From RGIG3159 sp034927685 (GTDB lineage: Bacteria; Bacillota; Clostridia; Oscillospirales; Oscillospiraceae), in the NCBI GenBank assembly GCA_034927685.1, contig JAYFPO010000037.1:1-64000 (forward strand): DNA of 64,000 bases, read 5' to 3'. The notes below the pieces were generated by a model. That model made no database searches. It saw nothing but the letters and a program-made list of their open reading frames with translations, and was not told the DNA's origin. Shown one piece after another: positions 31,316-41,272 of this stretch. Every line of letters starts with the position of its first letter. The first letter of the stretch is position 1. The translations under genes were made by a program, and so were the position numbers.

Positions 31316-32689
31316 ATGGAACCGCATTTTTATGAAAATATGATTAGAAAGACATTTATTGACTTCTATCAGACAAAAGAATTTGAGAAGCAGCCCGTGG
31401 TCATGCATAAGGCCAAGGGCGTTTACCTCTGGGACGTGGAGGGGAAGCGGTACTTTGACGGCATTGGGGGCGTGTTTGTGGCTACGCTGGGCCACGGACA
31501 TCCCAGGGTTCTGGAGGCATTGAGAAAGCAATCGGAGATTTTAGCGCTGGCGCCTCCGCTGCACAGCGTGTCGGATGTGACGCTGAAATTTGTGGAGCGG
31601 TTGGGCCAGGTGTCACCAGGAAATCTAAACTACATCAAATCCTTCTGCGGCGGATCAGAATCCATCGAGGGTGCGTTGAAGCTGGTGCGGCAGTATTACA
31701 GGCAGACCGGCCGGCCGGACAAGATGAAGGTCGTCTCGAACTATCTCAGCTATCATGGCGGCACGTTCGGGGCCCTTTCGGCAGGCGGCAGCGATCGGAA
31801 GGCAAAATTCGAACCGCTGATGGGCGGCTTCGTTAAGAGTTTCTCCCCCAAGCAGCTGCGGGACGAGTTCGGCAGCTGGGAGGAGACCTGCCGCTTCTCT
31901 GCCAAGCTGGTTGAAAAAGTCATCGTCAGTGAAAATCCTGACACTGTGGGCGCGGTGCTGGTGGAGCCCATCTGCAACACTGCGGGCATCATCACTCCCA
32001 CTGAGGAGTATTTCCATATCCTGCGGGAGATCTGCGACAAGTACGATGTGATGTTGATTCTGGACGAGGTGCTTACCGGCTTCTGCAAGACGGGAGACAT
32101 GTTTGCCGCGCAGACCTTCCATGTGGTTCCGGACATTCTTTGTTCAGGCAAGGGGCTCTCCGGCGGCGTGATTCCCATGGGCGCGTTTATGGCCAGAGAG
32201 GACATCGCCGACGCGTTCTATGGTGAAGAGGCGGACCAGGTGCAGTTCGCCCACGGCCATACATATGCCAACTTCCCGCTGGGCGACGCCGTCGCCACTG
32301 AGGTGATCAACATCATGGAGGACGAGCATCTGGCCGAGCGTGCCAGGGTGCTCAATGGGCGGCTGGTAGAGCGGCTGGAGGGCCTTAAAAAATACGGCGT
32401 CATTCGCGAGGTCAGAGGCAAGGGCGTGCTGCTGGGCGTGGAGCTGGTGGCCGATCCTGTGACCAACGAGCCGTTCCCAGCCGACAATAAACTGGGCAGC
32501 GCGCTAAAAAAGACTGCCATCCAAAACGGGCTCATCATGCGGATTGATCCCGACTGGTTCGCGATCGCGCCCCCGCTTGTGTCCACCGATGCGGAGATTG
32601 ACGAACTGTGTGATCTGATCGAAAAGAGCTTGACGGATGCCATCAAGCTGGTGCGCAGAGAAGCGAACCATTTGCCGAACGCGAAGTAG
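31316..32689 (+). CDS. class III PLP-dependent aminotransferase
   Basis: A 457-aa aminotransferase of the omega-amino-acid / acetylornithine type. Features: YLWDVEGKRYFDGIGG near 38, GHGHPRVLEA, FCGGSESIEGALKL near 108, SYHGGTFGA, ILDEVLTGF near 243 (PLP-ring Asp) and CSGKGLSGG near 275 with the PLP Lys. Members move terminal amino groups of beta-alanine, taurine, GABA or amines. A CoA-acylating aldehyde dehydrogenase eight genes downstream could take the resulting semialdehyde. AAGGAG lies 7 nt before ATG 31316. Confidence 0.88.
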   Translation: MEPHFYENMIRKTFIDFYQTKEFEKQPVVMHKAKGVYLWDVEGKRYFDGIGGVFVATLGHGHPRVLEALRKQSEILALAPPLHSVSDVTLKFVERLGQVSPGNLNYIKSFCGGSESIEGALKLVRQYYRQTGRPDKMKVVSNYLSYHGGTFGALSAGGSDRKAKFEPLMGGFVKSFSPKQLRDEFGSWEETCRFSAKLVEKVIVSENPDTVGAVLVEPICNTAGIITPTEEYFHILREICDKYDVMLILDEVLTGFCKTGDMFAAQTFHVVPDILCSGKGLSGGVIPMGAFMAREDIADAFYGEEADQVQFAHGHTYANFPLGDAVATEVINIMEDEHLAERARVLNGRLVERLEGLKKYGVIREVRGKGVLLGVELVADPVTNEPFPADNKLGSALKKTAIQNGLIMRIDPDWFAIAPPLVSTDAEIDELCDLIEKSLTDAIKLVRREANHLPNAK

Positions 32690-32739
32690 ATGTGTATAGA
32701 ATACACGTTTATGATATGAAAAGTAATGGAGGGCAAAAA

Positions 32740-34299
32740 ATGAAAAAGGCGTTTGCAATTATGTTAACGGCAGCAATGATACTCTCGGTACTTTTAAGCG
32801 GATGCGGAAACAAGGACACGGCTGAGGCAGGCGAGACTGCGGCGGCCGAGGCTGAGACAAGCGAGGTCGCGGCCGGCAAGGACACTCTGACCATTGCCTA
32901 CACCACGGAACCAGACTCGCTGTACTGCTTCGGTACGACCAAAAATATGGCAGAAAAAATGTGTGCAAATATCTATGCCACCCTGCTAAAGTTCGACAAC
33001 AACTATCAGATTGTCCCCTATGTGGCCAAGAGCTGGGAACTGGCCGATGACGACGTTACATATACCTTCCACCTGAGAGACGACGTGTATTTCCACGACG
33101 GCAAGCATATGACCTCCGCGGATGTGGTCTACTCCCTGCAGGCGGCCAAGAGCTCCGCGTACTCCTCCTATTTTCTGGAGTATGCCGACACCATCACCGC
33201 CTTGGATGAGTACACCGTGCAGATCCACCTCAGTTCCCCCTACGGTGCGTTTCTGAACATGCTATGCGAGCCATTTCTGGGCATCATCAACGAGGATTCC
33301 TATAACGAGCTGGGCGATAAATTTGCCCAATGCCCCGTTGGCTCCGGCCCGTATAAGGTGGTGTCCTGGGACGCCGGCTCCAAGCTCACCCTGGAGGCTT
33401 TCGATCAGTTCTTTGAGGGGGAAGCCCCCATTAAGAACGTGGTTGTCAAGTTCATTCCCGATCCCAGCACCCAGCTCATTTCTCTGGAAAACGGCGAGGT
33501 GGACGTAGCCGACAGCATCGCCACCAACAACATCACCTCCGTGGAGGACGACAGTAAGCTGGCCATATCCAAGACCGCCTCCGCCAAGTACAACTACATG
33601 GGCTTCAATAACCAGAGTGAGTTGTTCAAAAATCAGAAACTGCGCCAAGCCATCAACTATGCGATCAATACCGACGCGATCATCATGATCGCCCAGGATG
33701 GTATCGCCGACCACGCCCTGTGTACCATTAGCGATCAGGCTTTCGGATATCCCAGGGACATGCAGGGCTATTCCTATGACGTGGCCAAAGCGCAGGAACT
33801 GCTAAACGAATCCGGACTGGAGAACGTCCAGTTTGACATCATATGCTCCAACGAGGTCTCCAAGAAGGTTGGCGAAGCCATCCAGTCCGACCTGGGTAAG
33901 ATCGGCATTACCGTCAGCATCAGCATGCTGGAATCCGGCGGCTATTATGATGCGCTGGGCAAGAGCAGCTTCGACGCGTTCATCGGCTCCTGGTCCGACT
34001 CCCTGATGGACGCAGCTTCTGTCGTAGGGATGCGTTATGGCAGCAGCTATGTAGGCGATCCCGGCAACTACATCTGGCTGATGGACAAAAATGTGGACGA
34101 CCTGATCAAAGCCGGCGAGGTGCAGACCGATTCGAAACAGCGCGCAGCGACCTACGCCGAGCTATTCCAGTATGTTCACGATCAGGCGTTTGAAGTGCCG
34201 CTGTTCTATAGTATCTCCAATCTGGGCTATGCCAAGGATCTGAAGGGCGTTCAGGCGCTCACCACCGGCATCTATTATTATAATAACTGGAGTTGGTAA
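32740..34299 (+). CDS. ABC transporter substrate-binding lipoprotein (peptide/opine type)
   Basis: A 519-aa SBP_bac_5 protein. A lipoprotein signal ends LLSGC with the lipidated Cys22, then an Ala/Glu linker. The mature domain starts near 47 (TLTIAYTTEPDSLYCF) and has the family hallmarks VTYTFHLRDDVYFHDGKHMTSADVVYS and YKVVSWDAG. It captures a peptide-like or amino-compound ligand outside the membrane for the four transporter genes that follow. GGAGGG precedes the ATG. Confidence 0.9.
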   Translation: MKKAFAIMLTAAMILSVLLSGCGNKDTAEAGETAAAEAETSEVAAGKDTLTIAYTTEPDSLYCFGTTKNMAEKMCANIYATLLKFDNNYQIVPYVAKSWELADDDVTYTFHLRDDVYFHDGKHMTSADVVYSLQAAKSSAYSSYFLEYADTITALDEYTVQIHLSSPYGAFLNMLCEPFLGIINEDSYNELGDKFAQCPVGSGPYKVVSWDAGSKLTLEAFDQFFEGEAPIKNVVVKFIPDPSTQLISLENGEVDVADSIATNNITSVEDDSKLAISKTASAKYNYMGFNNQSELFKNQKLRQAINYAINTDAIIMIAQDGIADHALCTISDQAFGYPRDMQGYSYDVAKAQELLNESGLENVQFDIICSNEVSKKVGEAIQSDLGKIGITVSISMLESGGYYDALGKSSFDAFIGSWSDSLMDAASVVGMRYGSSYVGDPGNYIWLMDKNVDDLIKAGEVQTDSKQRAATYAELFQYVHDQAFEVPLFYSISNLGYAKDLKGVQALTTGIYYYNNWSW

Positions 34300-34309
34300 C
34301 CCGGCCGCG

Positions 34310-34340
34310 CCGCGCCGGAGGCGCCCTGCTTCCGGCGCGG
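34310..34340 (+). other. hairpin between binding protein and permease genes
   Basis: 10-bp GC stem (CGCGCCGGA with its complement plus one pair) and an 11-nt loop, no T tract. Such hairpins often raise the stability of binding-protein mRNA relative to the permease part. Confidence 0.55.
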
Positions 34341-34377
34341 GATTCAAGCAACAGCACATCAGAAAGGCGGTTATGAG

Positions 34378-35331
34378 ATGTTCAGGTATATCGTAAAGCG
34401 CGTGCTGCTGATCATCCCTGTGATTATTGGAATCAGCATATTGATCTTTTCTATCATGCAGCTTGCCCCCGGTGACCCCGTAAAGCTGATGCTTGGGGAG
34501 CGGGCCACCGAGGAAGCGCAGACGCAGCTCCGGCAGGAATTGGGCCTGAACAAACCCAAAGTGGTTCAATACTTCAATTATATGACCAAGGTGGTCACCA
34601 AGGGAGACTTCGGTATCTCCTATACATCCAAGCGACCCGTAATTGACGAGATCAAGGTGCGCTTCCCCGTCACCGTCAGGCTGTCGGTCTATGGTATCCT
34701 GATTGCCATTCTGGTAGGAATCCCGGTGGGCGCGATCTCGGCGATTAAGCCGTATAGCCCGTTTGACAAGGCTGCCACAGTGTTGACACTGATCGGCACC
34801 TCTATTCCGCCCTTCTGGTTGGGCCTGATGATGATTCTGATCTTTTCACTGGGGCTGCGGATGTTCCCCTCCAACGGCATCGACGGCTGGATCAGCTATG
34901 TCTTGCCGTCGATTACCCTCTCGTCTGTGACCATTACCTATCTGGTCCGAGTGACCCGCTCCTCCCTGCTGGATATGCTCCGAGAGGACTTTGTTCGCAC
35001 CGCACGATCGAAAGGCATCTCCGAGCGAAGGGTCATCGTGAAGCACGCGTTCGGTAACGCGCTGATTCCGGTCCTGACTACGGCCGGGCTGCAATTTGGC
35101 TACATGCTGGGCGGCTCGGTTATTACGGAGACGGTCTTTGCCATACCGGGCTTGGGAAGGCTTTTGGTGACGGCCATCCGCAATTCGGATATCAACACGG
35201 CCATGGGCTGCTGCCTGCTGCTGGCAACATCCTTTAGTCTGGTTAACCTGGCGGTGGATTTGCTGTACGCCCTGTTGGATCCCCGGATCAAGGCGCAGTA
35301 CAGTAGCAGGAGTAAACGGGTGAGCGTATGA
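34378..35331 (+). CDS. ABC transporter permease, DppB/OppB type
   Basis: A 317-aa permease with six helices, the N-terminal YIVKRVLLIIPVIIGISILIF typical of OppB, APGDP near 38, and the EAA-like loop for ATPase contact (RTARSKGISERRVIVKHAFGNALIPV) near 205. It pairs with the next gene; its stop overlaps that ATG by four bases. Confidence 0.92.
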   Translation: MFRYIVKRVLLIIPVIIGISILIFSIMQLAPGDPVKLMLGERATEEAQTQLRQELGLNKPKVVQYFNYMTKVVTKGDFGISYTSKRPVIDEIKVRFPVTVRLSVYGILIAILVGIPVGAISAIKPYSPFDKAATVLTLIGTSIPPFWLGLMMILIFSLGLRMFPSNGIDGWISYVLPSITLSSVTITYLVRVTRSSLLDMLREDFVRTARSKGISERRVIVKHAFGNALIPVLTTAGLQFGYMLGGSVITETVFAIPGLGRLLVTAIRNSDINTAMGCCLLLATSFSLVNLAVDLLYALLDPRIKAQYSSRSKRVSV

Positions 35332-36275
35332 AAAAAAACGACAGCGTGATGTACGCGTATTACCAGTCCAATATGAATGCCAACCAAAGCGGCGGCGGGG
35401 TGGACGAGTCGGGACAACAGTACCGCAAGCAGAGTCAGACCAAGGAGGTCTGGCGGCGCTTCAAGAAGAACCGGCTGGCCGTTGTGGGTCTGGTCATTCT
35501 GGTCGTGCTGATTCTTCTGGCCATTTTTGCGGGGATGTTCTGTGATTATGACACGAAGGTTATCGGGCAGAACTACATGGAGCGGCTGCAAACACCAAAC
35601 GCCCAGCACCTGTTGGGTACAGACTCTTATGGCCGCGACATCCTTGCCCGCATCATTTACGGTTCTAGACTGTCGCTGTCTATTGGCTTTCTTTCTATTT
35701 TCAGCTCGCTGATTCTGGGCATGGTGCTGGGTTGTATCTCAGGCTATTATGGCGGATTGGTGGACGGCGTCATCATGCGGATCACGGACATCTTCCTGGC
35801 CGTTCCTCCGCTATTGCTGGCCATCGCGGTGGTCGGCGTGCTGGGTCCGACCTTTCTCAATCTGATCATCGCCATGTCTGTGGGCTATGTGCCGTACTTT
35901 GCCCGCGTGGTCCGGGCGCCCATCCTGCAAATCCGGGACAAGGAGTATATTGAGGCGGCAAAGGCCGTGGGCACGGGAGAATTCAGGATCATCGTCCGGC
36001 ATGTGTTGCCCAACATTCTGTCGCCCATCATCGTGCAGGTGAGCATCAGTGTGGCAGACGCAATTAAAAGCGCCGCCAGCCTGAGCTTTATCGGCCTGGG
36101 GATCCAGCCGCCCGCTCCGGAATGGGGCACGATGCTTGCGGAGGGCCAGGACTTTATCCGCCAGTATCCGCACCTGATTATCTATCCCGGAATTATTATC
36201 GTGATCACGATACTTGCGCTGAATCTGATTGGCGACGGTCTGCAGGACGCAGTCAATCCCAAGCTGAAAAACTGA
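35328..36275 (+). CDS. ABC transporter permease, DppC/OppC type
   Basis: A 315-aa permease. A long hydrophilic N-terminus (about 50 residues) precedes WRRFKKNRLAVVGLVILVVLILLAIFAG, then LGTDSYGRDILARIIYGSRLSL, an OppC hallmark, and the EAA loop EAAKAVGTGEFRIIVRHVLPNI near 205. Translationally coupled to the DppB-type gene. Confidence 0.92.
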   Translation: MKKNDSVMYAYYQSNMNANQSGGGVDESGQQYRKQSQTKEVWRRFKKNRLAVVGLVILVVLILLAIFAGMFCDYDTKVIGQNYMERLQTPNAQHLLGTDSYGRDILARIIYGSRLSLSIGFLSIFSSLILGMVLGCISGYYGGLVDGVIMRITDIFLAVPPLLLAIAVVGVLGPTFLNLIIAMSVGYVPYFARVVRAPILQIRDKEYIEAAKAVGTGEFRIIVRHVLPNILSPIIVQVSISVADAIKSAASLSFIGLGIQPPAPEWGTMLAEGQDFIRQYPHLIIYPGIIIVITILALNLIGDGLQDAVNPKLKN

Positions 36276-36317
36276 CCATGACGCATGAACTTCAAGGATT
36301 GTGACGGTGATAGAGAA

Positions 36318-37298
36318 ATGAACAGCAATTCTATTCTGAGTATCAACAATCTTCGCGTGGAATATCGGACAGATCAGGAAGTCGTTCGGGCGGTCAATGG
36401 CATTGCGCTTGAACTAGAGCGCCATGAGACACTGGGGCTTGTTGGAGAGACTGGAGCCGGCAAAACGACCACGGCGCTGAGCATGATGCGGCTCCTGCCT
36501 GAAACTACGGGGCGGGTTTCCAGCGGAGAAATCATCTTTGACGGCGTTGATCTATTGCGTATCAGCGACGCGGAGATGCGTGGCATTCGCGGCAAGCGGA
36601 TCTCCATGATCTTTCAAGACCCGATGTCCAGCCTAAACCCCATCATGACGGTGGGCAGCCAGATCGCCGAAGTCATCAAGTCCCATGAGGTGCAAAAAAC
36701 GGACGCGGCCCATGTTGAGAAACGCGTGGACGAGATGCTGCAGCTGGTGGGCATCCCGGCCAGGAGAAAGTACGAATACCCATACCAGTTTTCTGGCGGA
36801 ATGAAGCAGCGGGTGGTAATCGCCTTGGCGTTGGCCTGCGACCCGGAGCTGCTCATCGCCGACGAGCCAACCACCGCGCTGGATGTAACCATCCAGGCGC
36901 AGGTGCTGCTGATGATGAACAACCTCAAGGAGAAGCTCAACACCTCCATGATCCTGATCTCCCATGATCTGGGCGTCATCGCCCAGATGTGCGACAAGGT
37001 GGCCATTATGTATGCCGGTGAGATCATCGAAAGCGGAACCATCGAGGATATCTATACCGGCCAGCGGCACCACCCGTATACGGTGGGTCTATTCGGATCC
37101 ATCCCCAATCTGGACGAGGACAGTGCGCGGCTCAGCCCCATTGATGGCATGATGCCCGACCCCACGGCGCTGCCCACGGGCTGTAAATTCAGCCCCAGGT
37201 GCGCACATTGCACGGAGAAGTGCAGAACCCAGGAGCCTCCCATTTATACAGAGGGGACGCATTCACTGAGGTGTTTTCTGTTTGAGGGAGGGGAATGA
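36318..37298 (+). CDS. ABC transporter ATP-binding protein, DppD/OppD type
   Basis: A 326-aa ATPase: Walker A GETGAGKTT near 44, Q-loop FQDPMSSLNP, signature FSGGMKQRV near 160, Walker B LLIADEPTTALD, H-loop SHD, and a C-terminal Cys-rich stretch (CKFSPRCAHCTEKC) that in this family can bind an iron-sulfur cluster. The ribosome site is weak at both this ATG and the one at 36285. Confidence 0.9.
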   Translation: MNSNSILSINNLRVEYRTDQEVVRAVNGIALELERHETLGLVGETGAGKTTTALSMMRLLPETTGRVSSGEIIFDGVDLLRISDAEMRGIRGKRISMIFQDPMSSLNPIMTVGSQIAEVIKSHEVQKTDAAHVEKRVDEMLQLVGIPARRKYEYPYQFSGGMKQRVVIALALACDPELLIADEPTTALDVTIQAQVLLMMNNLKEKLNTSMILISHDLGVIAQMCDKVAIMYAGEIIESGTIEDIYTGQRHHPYTVGLFGSIPNLDEDSARLSPIDGMMPDPTALPTGCKFSPRCAHCTEKCRTQEPPIYTEGTHSLRCFLFEGGE

Positions 37299-37299
37299 C

Positions 37300-38262
37300 A
37301 TGGAGCCTCTGATTAGAACCGTAGACCTGAAAAAGTACTTTAAGACGGCGGACGGCTATCTGCACGCGGTGGACGGCATCAACATCTCCATCCAGCGGGG
37401 CGAGACCATCGGCGTGGTAGGCGAGTCCGGCTGCGGGAAATCTACGCTGGGCAGGCTGCTGATCCGATTGCTGGAGCCGACCGACGGACAGATCTTCTTT
37501 AACGGGGCGGACATCGTCCGCTATTCCAAGAAGGAAACACGCAGCTTCCGAAAAAACGCACAGATCATCTTTCAGGATCCTTACTCCAGTCTGAATCCCC
37601 GGCTAACTGTCAGCGAGATCATCGCTGAGCCGATCATCGTCAATAGAATGCTAAAAAAACCGGACGAAATCAACCAACGCGTTTTCCAGATGATGGATAA
37701 GGTTGGCCTGGCGGCCAGACTGGTCAACGCTTACCCCCACGAACTGGACGGCGGCCGGCGTCAACGGATCGGCATCGCCCGAGCTCTAGCGCTGGACCCG
37801 GAATTCATCGTCTGCGACGAGCCGGTGAGCGCCCTTGACGTAAGCATCCAGGCCCAGATTATTAACCTGCTCATGGACTTGCAGGACGAAGACGGTTTGA
37901 CCTATATGTTTATCACACACGATCTGTCGGTGGTGAAGCATATCTCCGACCACATCGCTGTGATGTATTTGGGCGTGTGTGTGGAAAAGGCGCCCGCCAA
38001 GCAGCTTTTTCAAAAGCCAATGCATCCATATACCAAGGCACTGCTCAAGGCGATCCCCAAGGCCAGCATCACCAGCAGAAACCAGAAGATTGAGGTGCTG
38101 CGGGGAGAGGTTACCAGCCCCATCAACATGAAGGCCGGCTGCCGATTTCAGGCCAGGTGCCCCTTCGCCAAAGAGGACTGCGGCGGCAGTGAGATTCCGT
38201 TGGTAGAAGTGGAGCCGAATCACTTCGTCTCCTGCAAATACGTTGGTGAGATTAACGCTTAA
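37300..38262 (+). CDS. ABC transporter ATP-binding protein, DppF/OppF type
   Basis: A 320-aa ATPase: Walker A GESGCGKST near 41, Q-loop FQDPYSSLNP, Walker B FIVCDEPVSALD, H-loop THD, and a C-terminal CRFQARCPFAKEDC Cys motif. The signature reads LDGGRRQRI in place of LSGGQ, so Ser and Gln are changed; this is the degenerate side of an asymmetric ABC pair. Starts one base after the OppD stop with GGAGGGG upstream. Confidence 0.9.
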   Translation: MEPLIRTVDLKKYFKTADGYLHAVDGINISIQRGETIGVVGESGCGKSTLGRLLIRLLEPTDGQIFFNGADIVRYSKKETRSFRKNAQIIFQDPYSSLNPRLTVSEIIAEPIIVNRMLKKPDEINQRVFQMMDKVGLAARLVNAYPHELDGGRRQRIGIARALALDPEFIVCDEPVSALDVSIQAQIINLLMDLQDEDGLTYMFITHDLSVVKHISDHIAVMYLGVCVEKAPAKQLFQKPMHPYTKALLKAIPKASITSRNQKIEVLRGEVTSPINMKAGCRFQARCPFAKEDCGGSEIPLVEVEPNHFVSCKYVGEINA

Positions 38263-38283
38263 CCCATGAATGGAGGGGGAATC

Positions 38284-39387
38284 ATGGAACAGTTTTATGT
38301 GCAGGGAAGTCACCGGACCATCGGCGCCAGGATCGGCGAGGTTTACCGGTGCCAGGTGCGCGGTGTGTTGGACGCCATGAAGGTTGGCCTGATCCCATCC
38401 CTCTTCGGCGAAGAGCCATATGCGCTGGTAGCGGAGCGTTTTGACCGGGACACCGGAGCCGTTGCCAACTTCAAGGCCCACGCGGGGACTCTGCTGCAGG
38501 AGCTGGAGGGGATCTCCGCTTCGGCCGACGTAGCGCTCAACGATCTCGTGATACTCAACTGCATGGACGAGCTGTGCAGCTACAGTGTGCAGCGTGGACC
38601 GGGGGAGACATGCACCTGCATCGGTGTCAAACCGGAACACGGCAGCGTATTGCTGGCGCAGAATTTGGACGCGAGCACCTGCTTCGACGGGTTTCAGCTC
38701 CTCCTGCAGATTGCCCCCGACGACGCTCCGGAGCAGTTGCTCTTTACCATTCCCGGTCTGCTGGGCTTTACGGGCGTCAACCGCCACGGCGTGGCGGTGG
38801 TGCCCAACGCGCTGACCATGTTGGACTGCTGTCCCTCCGGCACGCCGGTTACGCTGGTGGTCAGAGGCATCCTGTGCAGCGCCAGCGCCGACGAAGCCGC
38901 ATCTTTTGTCCGGCGAATCCAGCACGGAGCCGCCCAGAACTATACCATCGCGGACCCCCGGGCGCTTTATGGCTTCGAGTGCTCGGCAGACTCCAAACAA
39001 GAATTTACACCCCGTTCCGCCGCGCATTTCTGCTATCTGGCCCATACCAACCACCCGCTGCTCCACATGCGGTGGGCAGCGGACGACGGACGGGCGCAGC
39101 CGTACAGCTCCACCGAGAGCTCGCGGCTCCGGTTGGTGGAGGCGGAGAAGGTCCTGAGCGGTGCGGACAGCGAATTTACCAGAGAAAAAATTGTCGGCCT
39201 GCTCACGTCTCACGTCAATGAGCCCAACTGCATTTGCAGGCATGGTCTGACGGGCGGAAACATGACGCTTGGAAGCGTAATCTATGAACTGAGCGAAAAG
39301 CCCGTCCTATATATTGCCCCGGGCCCGGGCTGCAGCAACACCTATCGGCCGTTCACCTTCTGTGCAAGGCGGACGCCGGGATTCTGA
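38284..39387 (+). CDS. C45-family Ntn-hydrolase (isopenicillin-N acyltransferase-like)
   Basis: A 367-aa protein of the acyl-CoA:6-aminopenicillanic acid acyltransferase-like family. GETCTCIGV near 108-114 gives the self-cleavage point and new N-terminal nucleophile (Cys110). LLAQNLD follows in the usual position, then LLGFTGVNRHGVAVVPNAL and LYGFECSAD. Such enzymes make or break amide bonds of acyl-amino compounds. No signal peptide, so it works in the cytoplasm on what the transporter brings in. Most likely an amidase here; exact substrate unknown. Confidence 0.8.
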   Translation: MEQFYVQGSHRTIGARIGEVYRCQVRGVLDAMKVGLIPSLFGEEPYALVAERFDRDTGAVANFKAHAGTLLQELEGISASADVALNDLVILNCMDELCSYSVQRGPGETCTCIGVKPEHGSVLLAQNLDASTCFDGFQLLLQIAPDDAPEQLLFTIPGLLGFTGVNRHGVAVVPNALTMLDCCPSGTPVTLVVRGILCSASADEAASFVRRIQHGAAQNYTIADPRALYGFECSADSKQEFTPRSAAHFCYLAHTNHPLLHMRWAADDGRAQPYSSTESSRLRLVEAEKVLSGADSEFTREKIVGLLTSHVNEPNCICRHGLTGGNMTLGSVIYELSEKPVLYIAPGPGCSNTYRPFTFCARRTPGF

Positions 39388-39409
39388 ACTGATTTACGAG
39401 GGAACAAAA

Positions 39410-40273
39410 ATGAAAACGATCGATTTTGAGCGGCTGCGCCGCTTTAGTGCCGATATTCGGATCGAGACCGTACGGGAGATCGGGGAAGCCGGCTTTGGTC
39501 ATATCGGCGGTTCCGCGTCCATCGCGGACGTGTTGGCCGTGCTGTACGGCGAGGTCATGAAGCTGGATCCCCAACATCCCGATTGGGAAGGTCGGGACTG
39601 GTTTGTCCTGTCCAAGGGCCACTGCGCGCCGGCGCTGTACGCTGCCCTGGCCCTCAAGGGTTATTTCCCGTTGGAAAGGCTAAAAACCCTCAACAAAAGC
39701 GGGACTACCCTTCCCAGCCATGCGGACCGGCTGAAAGTGCCAGGCGTGGATATGAGTACGGGCTCCTTGGGACAGGGCATCTCCGCGGCCGTGGGGATTG
39801 CCCTCGCCAACCGTCTGCAGGGGCGGGACAGCAGCACCTATTGCATCGTGGGCGACGGCGAGCTGAACGAGGGCCAGGTCTGGGAAGCCTGCCAGCAGGC
39901 CAACGACAGAAAGCTGGATCACTTCTTCTGCTTCGTGGATTGGAACAAGAAACAGCTGGACGGGCGGCTTCAGCAGATCAACGAGCCGGGCAACATAGAG
40001 GAGAAGTTTCGCGCCTTCGGCTTTGATGCGCGGACGGTGAAGGGCTGCGACGTTAAGGAGATCTACGAAGGCATCCAGGCGGCTAAGGCGGCGGAAGGCA
40101 GGCCCCATTGCATCGTACTGGATACCTGCAAGGGGCTGGGCGTCAATTTTGCCGAGGAGGCGGAATTTAACCACTACATGACCTTCGACGCAGAAAAGGC
40201 AGAAAGGGCTGTCAAGGAAATTGAAAGGCGATTGGCAGAGGGTACGTACCCGGGAGGAGCGTTCCAATGGTAA
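39410..40273 (+). CDS. transketolase, N-terminal subunit
   Basis: A 287-aa thiamine-diphosphate-binding half of a split transketolase. GHIGGSASIADVLAVLYG near 28, SKGHCAPALY, STGSLGQGISAAVGIA near 124, and the ThDP/Mg motif GDGELNEGQVWEA from residue 148. It needs the C-terminal half encoded next, with which it overlaps by seven bases. A second split pair lies at 56503-58352, so this one probably handles an unusual ketose or alpha-keto donor, not the pentose cycle; that is inference. Confidence 0.9.
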   Translation: MKTIDFERLRRFSADIRIETVREIGEAGFGHIGGSASIADVLAVLYGEVMKLDPQHPDWEGRDWFVLSKGHCAPALYAALALKGYFPLERLKTLNKSGTTLPSHADRLKVPGVDMSTGSLGQGISAAVGIALANRLQGRDSSTYCIVGDGELNEGQVWEACQQANDRKLDHFFCFVDWNKKQLDGRLQQINEPGNIEEKFRAFGFDARTVKGCDVKEIYEGIQAAKAAEGRPHCIVLDTCKGLGVNFAEEAEFNHYMTFDAEKAERAVKEIERRLAEGTYPGGAFQW

Positions 40274-41229
40274 AGCTGGTCAAGGAGCATATTCCAGACA
40301 TGGTGGAGATGCGCGCCGCGTACTGCGGCACGCTGGCGGAAGCGGCCCGGGCTGACAGCCGGATCGTCGCGCTGAACTGTGACCTTTGCAGTTCCATGGG
40401 CCTGAAACCCTTTGCTGCGGAATTTCCCCAGCGTGCGATCAATGTGGGGATTCAGGAAGCAAATGCGTGCAGCATGGCCGGCGGAATGTCTGCCGCAGGC
40501 ATGATCCCCTTTTTCCACACCTTCGCCGTATTCGCTACCCGCAGAGTCTACGACCAGATCTTCATGTGCTGCGCCTATCCCAAGCTGAATGTGAAAATTG
40601 TGGGCGGCGACGCCGGCGTCAGCGGCACCTATAACGGCGGCACCCACATGGCGTTCGAGGATGTGGGCATTCTGCGGGTAATGCCCAACGTGACAATTTT
40701 AGAGCCCTCCGACGCGGTCATGATGAAAAGTCTCGTCAGGCAGATGGCACAGACCTACGGCGTGCAGTATCTGCGCACGCCGCGCAAGCAAATGGTCAAG
40801 ATTTATGAGGAAAGCTCGGAATTCTCCATCGGCAAGGCGGCGGTGCTCCGGGAGGGCGGCGACGTGACCATCATTGCCTATGGCATGACCGTCATCGAGT
40901 CGCTCAAAGCGGCGGAACTCCTGGCGCGGGAGGGGATTCAGGCACGCGTGGTGGACATGTTCACCATCAAACCGGTGGATCGGGAGTGCATCATTGAGAG
41001 CGCCGAAAAGACCGGCTGCATTGTAACCGCCGAGAATCACCAGGTAATTGGCGGCGTGGGCAGCGCCGTGGCAGAGGTGCTGGTCGAGAATTGCCCGGTG
41101 CCCATGGAGCGCGTGGGGATCAAGGATGAGTTTGGAGAGGTGGGGACGCAGGACTATTTGATGAAGCGCTTCGGACTCACCGCGAAGGAAATCACCGCTG
41201 CGGCCAAGCGCACCGTAGCAAGAAAATAA
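40267..41229 (+). CDS. transketolase, C-terminal subunit
   Basis: A 320-aa partner of the preceding gene. The pyrimidine-binding domain (FPQRAINVGIQEANACSMAGGMSAAG near 58, which includes the ThDP-activating Glu) is followed by the C-terminal domain (VTIIAYGMTVIESLKAAELL; ENHQVIGGVGSAVAE). Normal length for a split transketolase C half. Confidence 0.9.
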   Translation: MVKLVKEHIPDMVEMRAAYCGTLAEAARADSRIVALNCDLCSSMGLKPFAAEFPQRAINVGIQEANACSMAGGMSAAGMIPFFHTFAVFATRRVYDQIFMCCAYPKLNVKIVGGDAGVSGTYNGGTHMAFEDVGILRVMPNVTILEPSDAVMMKSLVRQMAQTYGVQYLRTPRKQMVKIYEESSEFSIGKAAVLREGGDVTIIAYGMTVIESLKAAELLAREGIQARVVDMFTIKPVDRECIIESAEKTGCIVTAENHQVIGGVGSAVAEVLVENCPVPMERVGIKDEFGEVGTQDYLMKRFGLTAKEITAAAKRTVARK

Positions 41230-41272
41230 ATTTTCGGTCGAGCCAAAGCGTCGGCCATAAAGGAGATAGAGC

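Noticed and set aside
37786..39243. 485-codon minus-strand frame across the OppF and C45 genes
   Set aside because: It spans two genes with strong motifs on the other strand and has no ribosome site.
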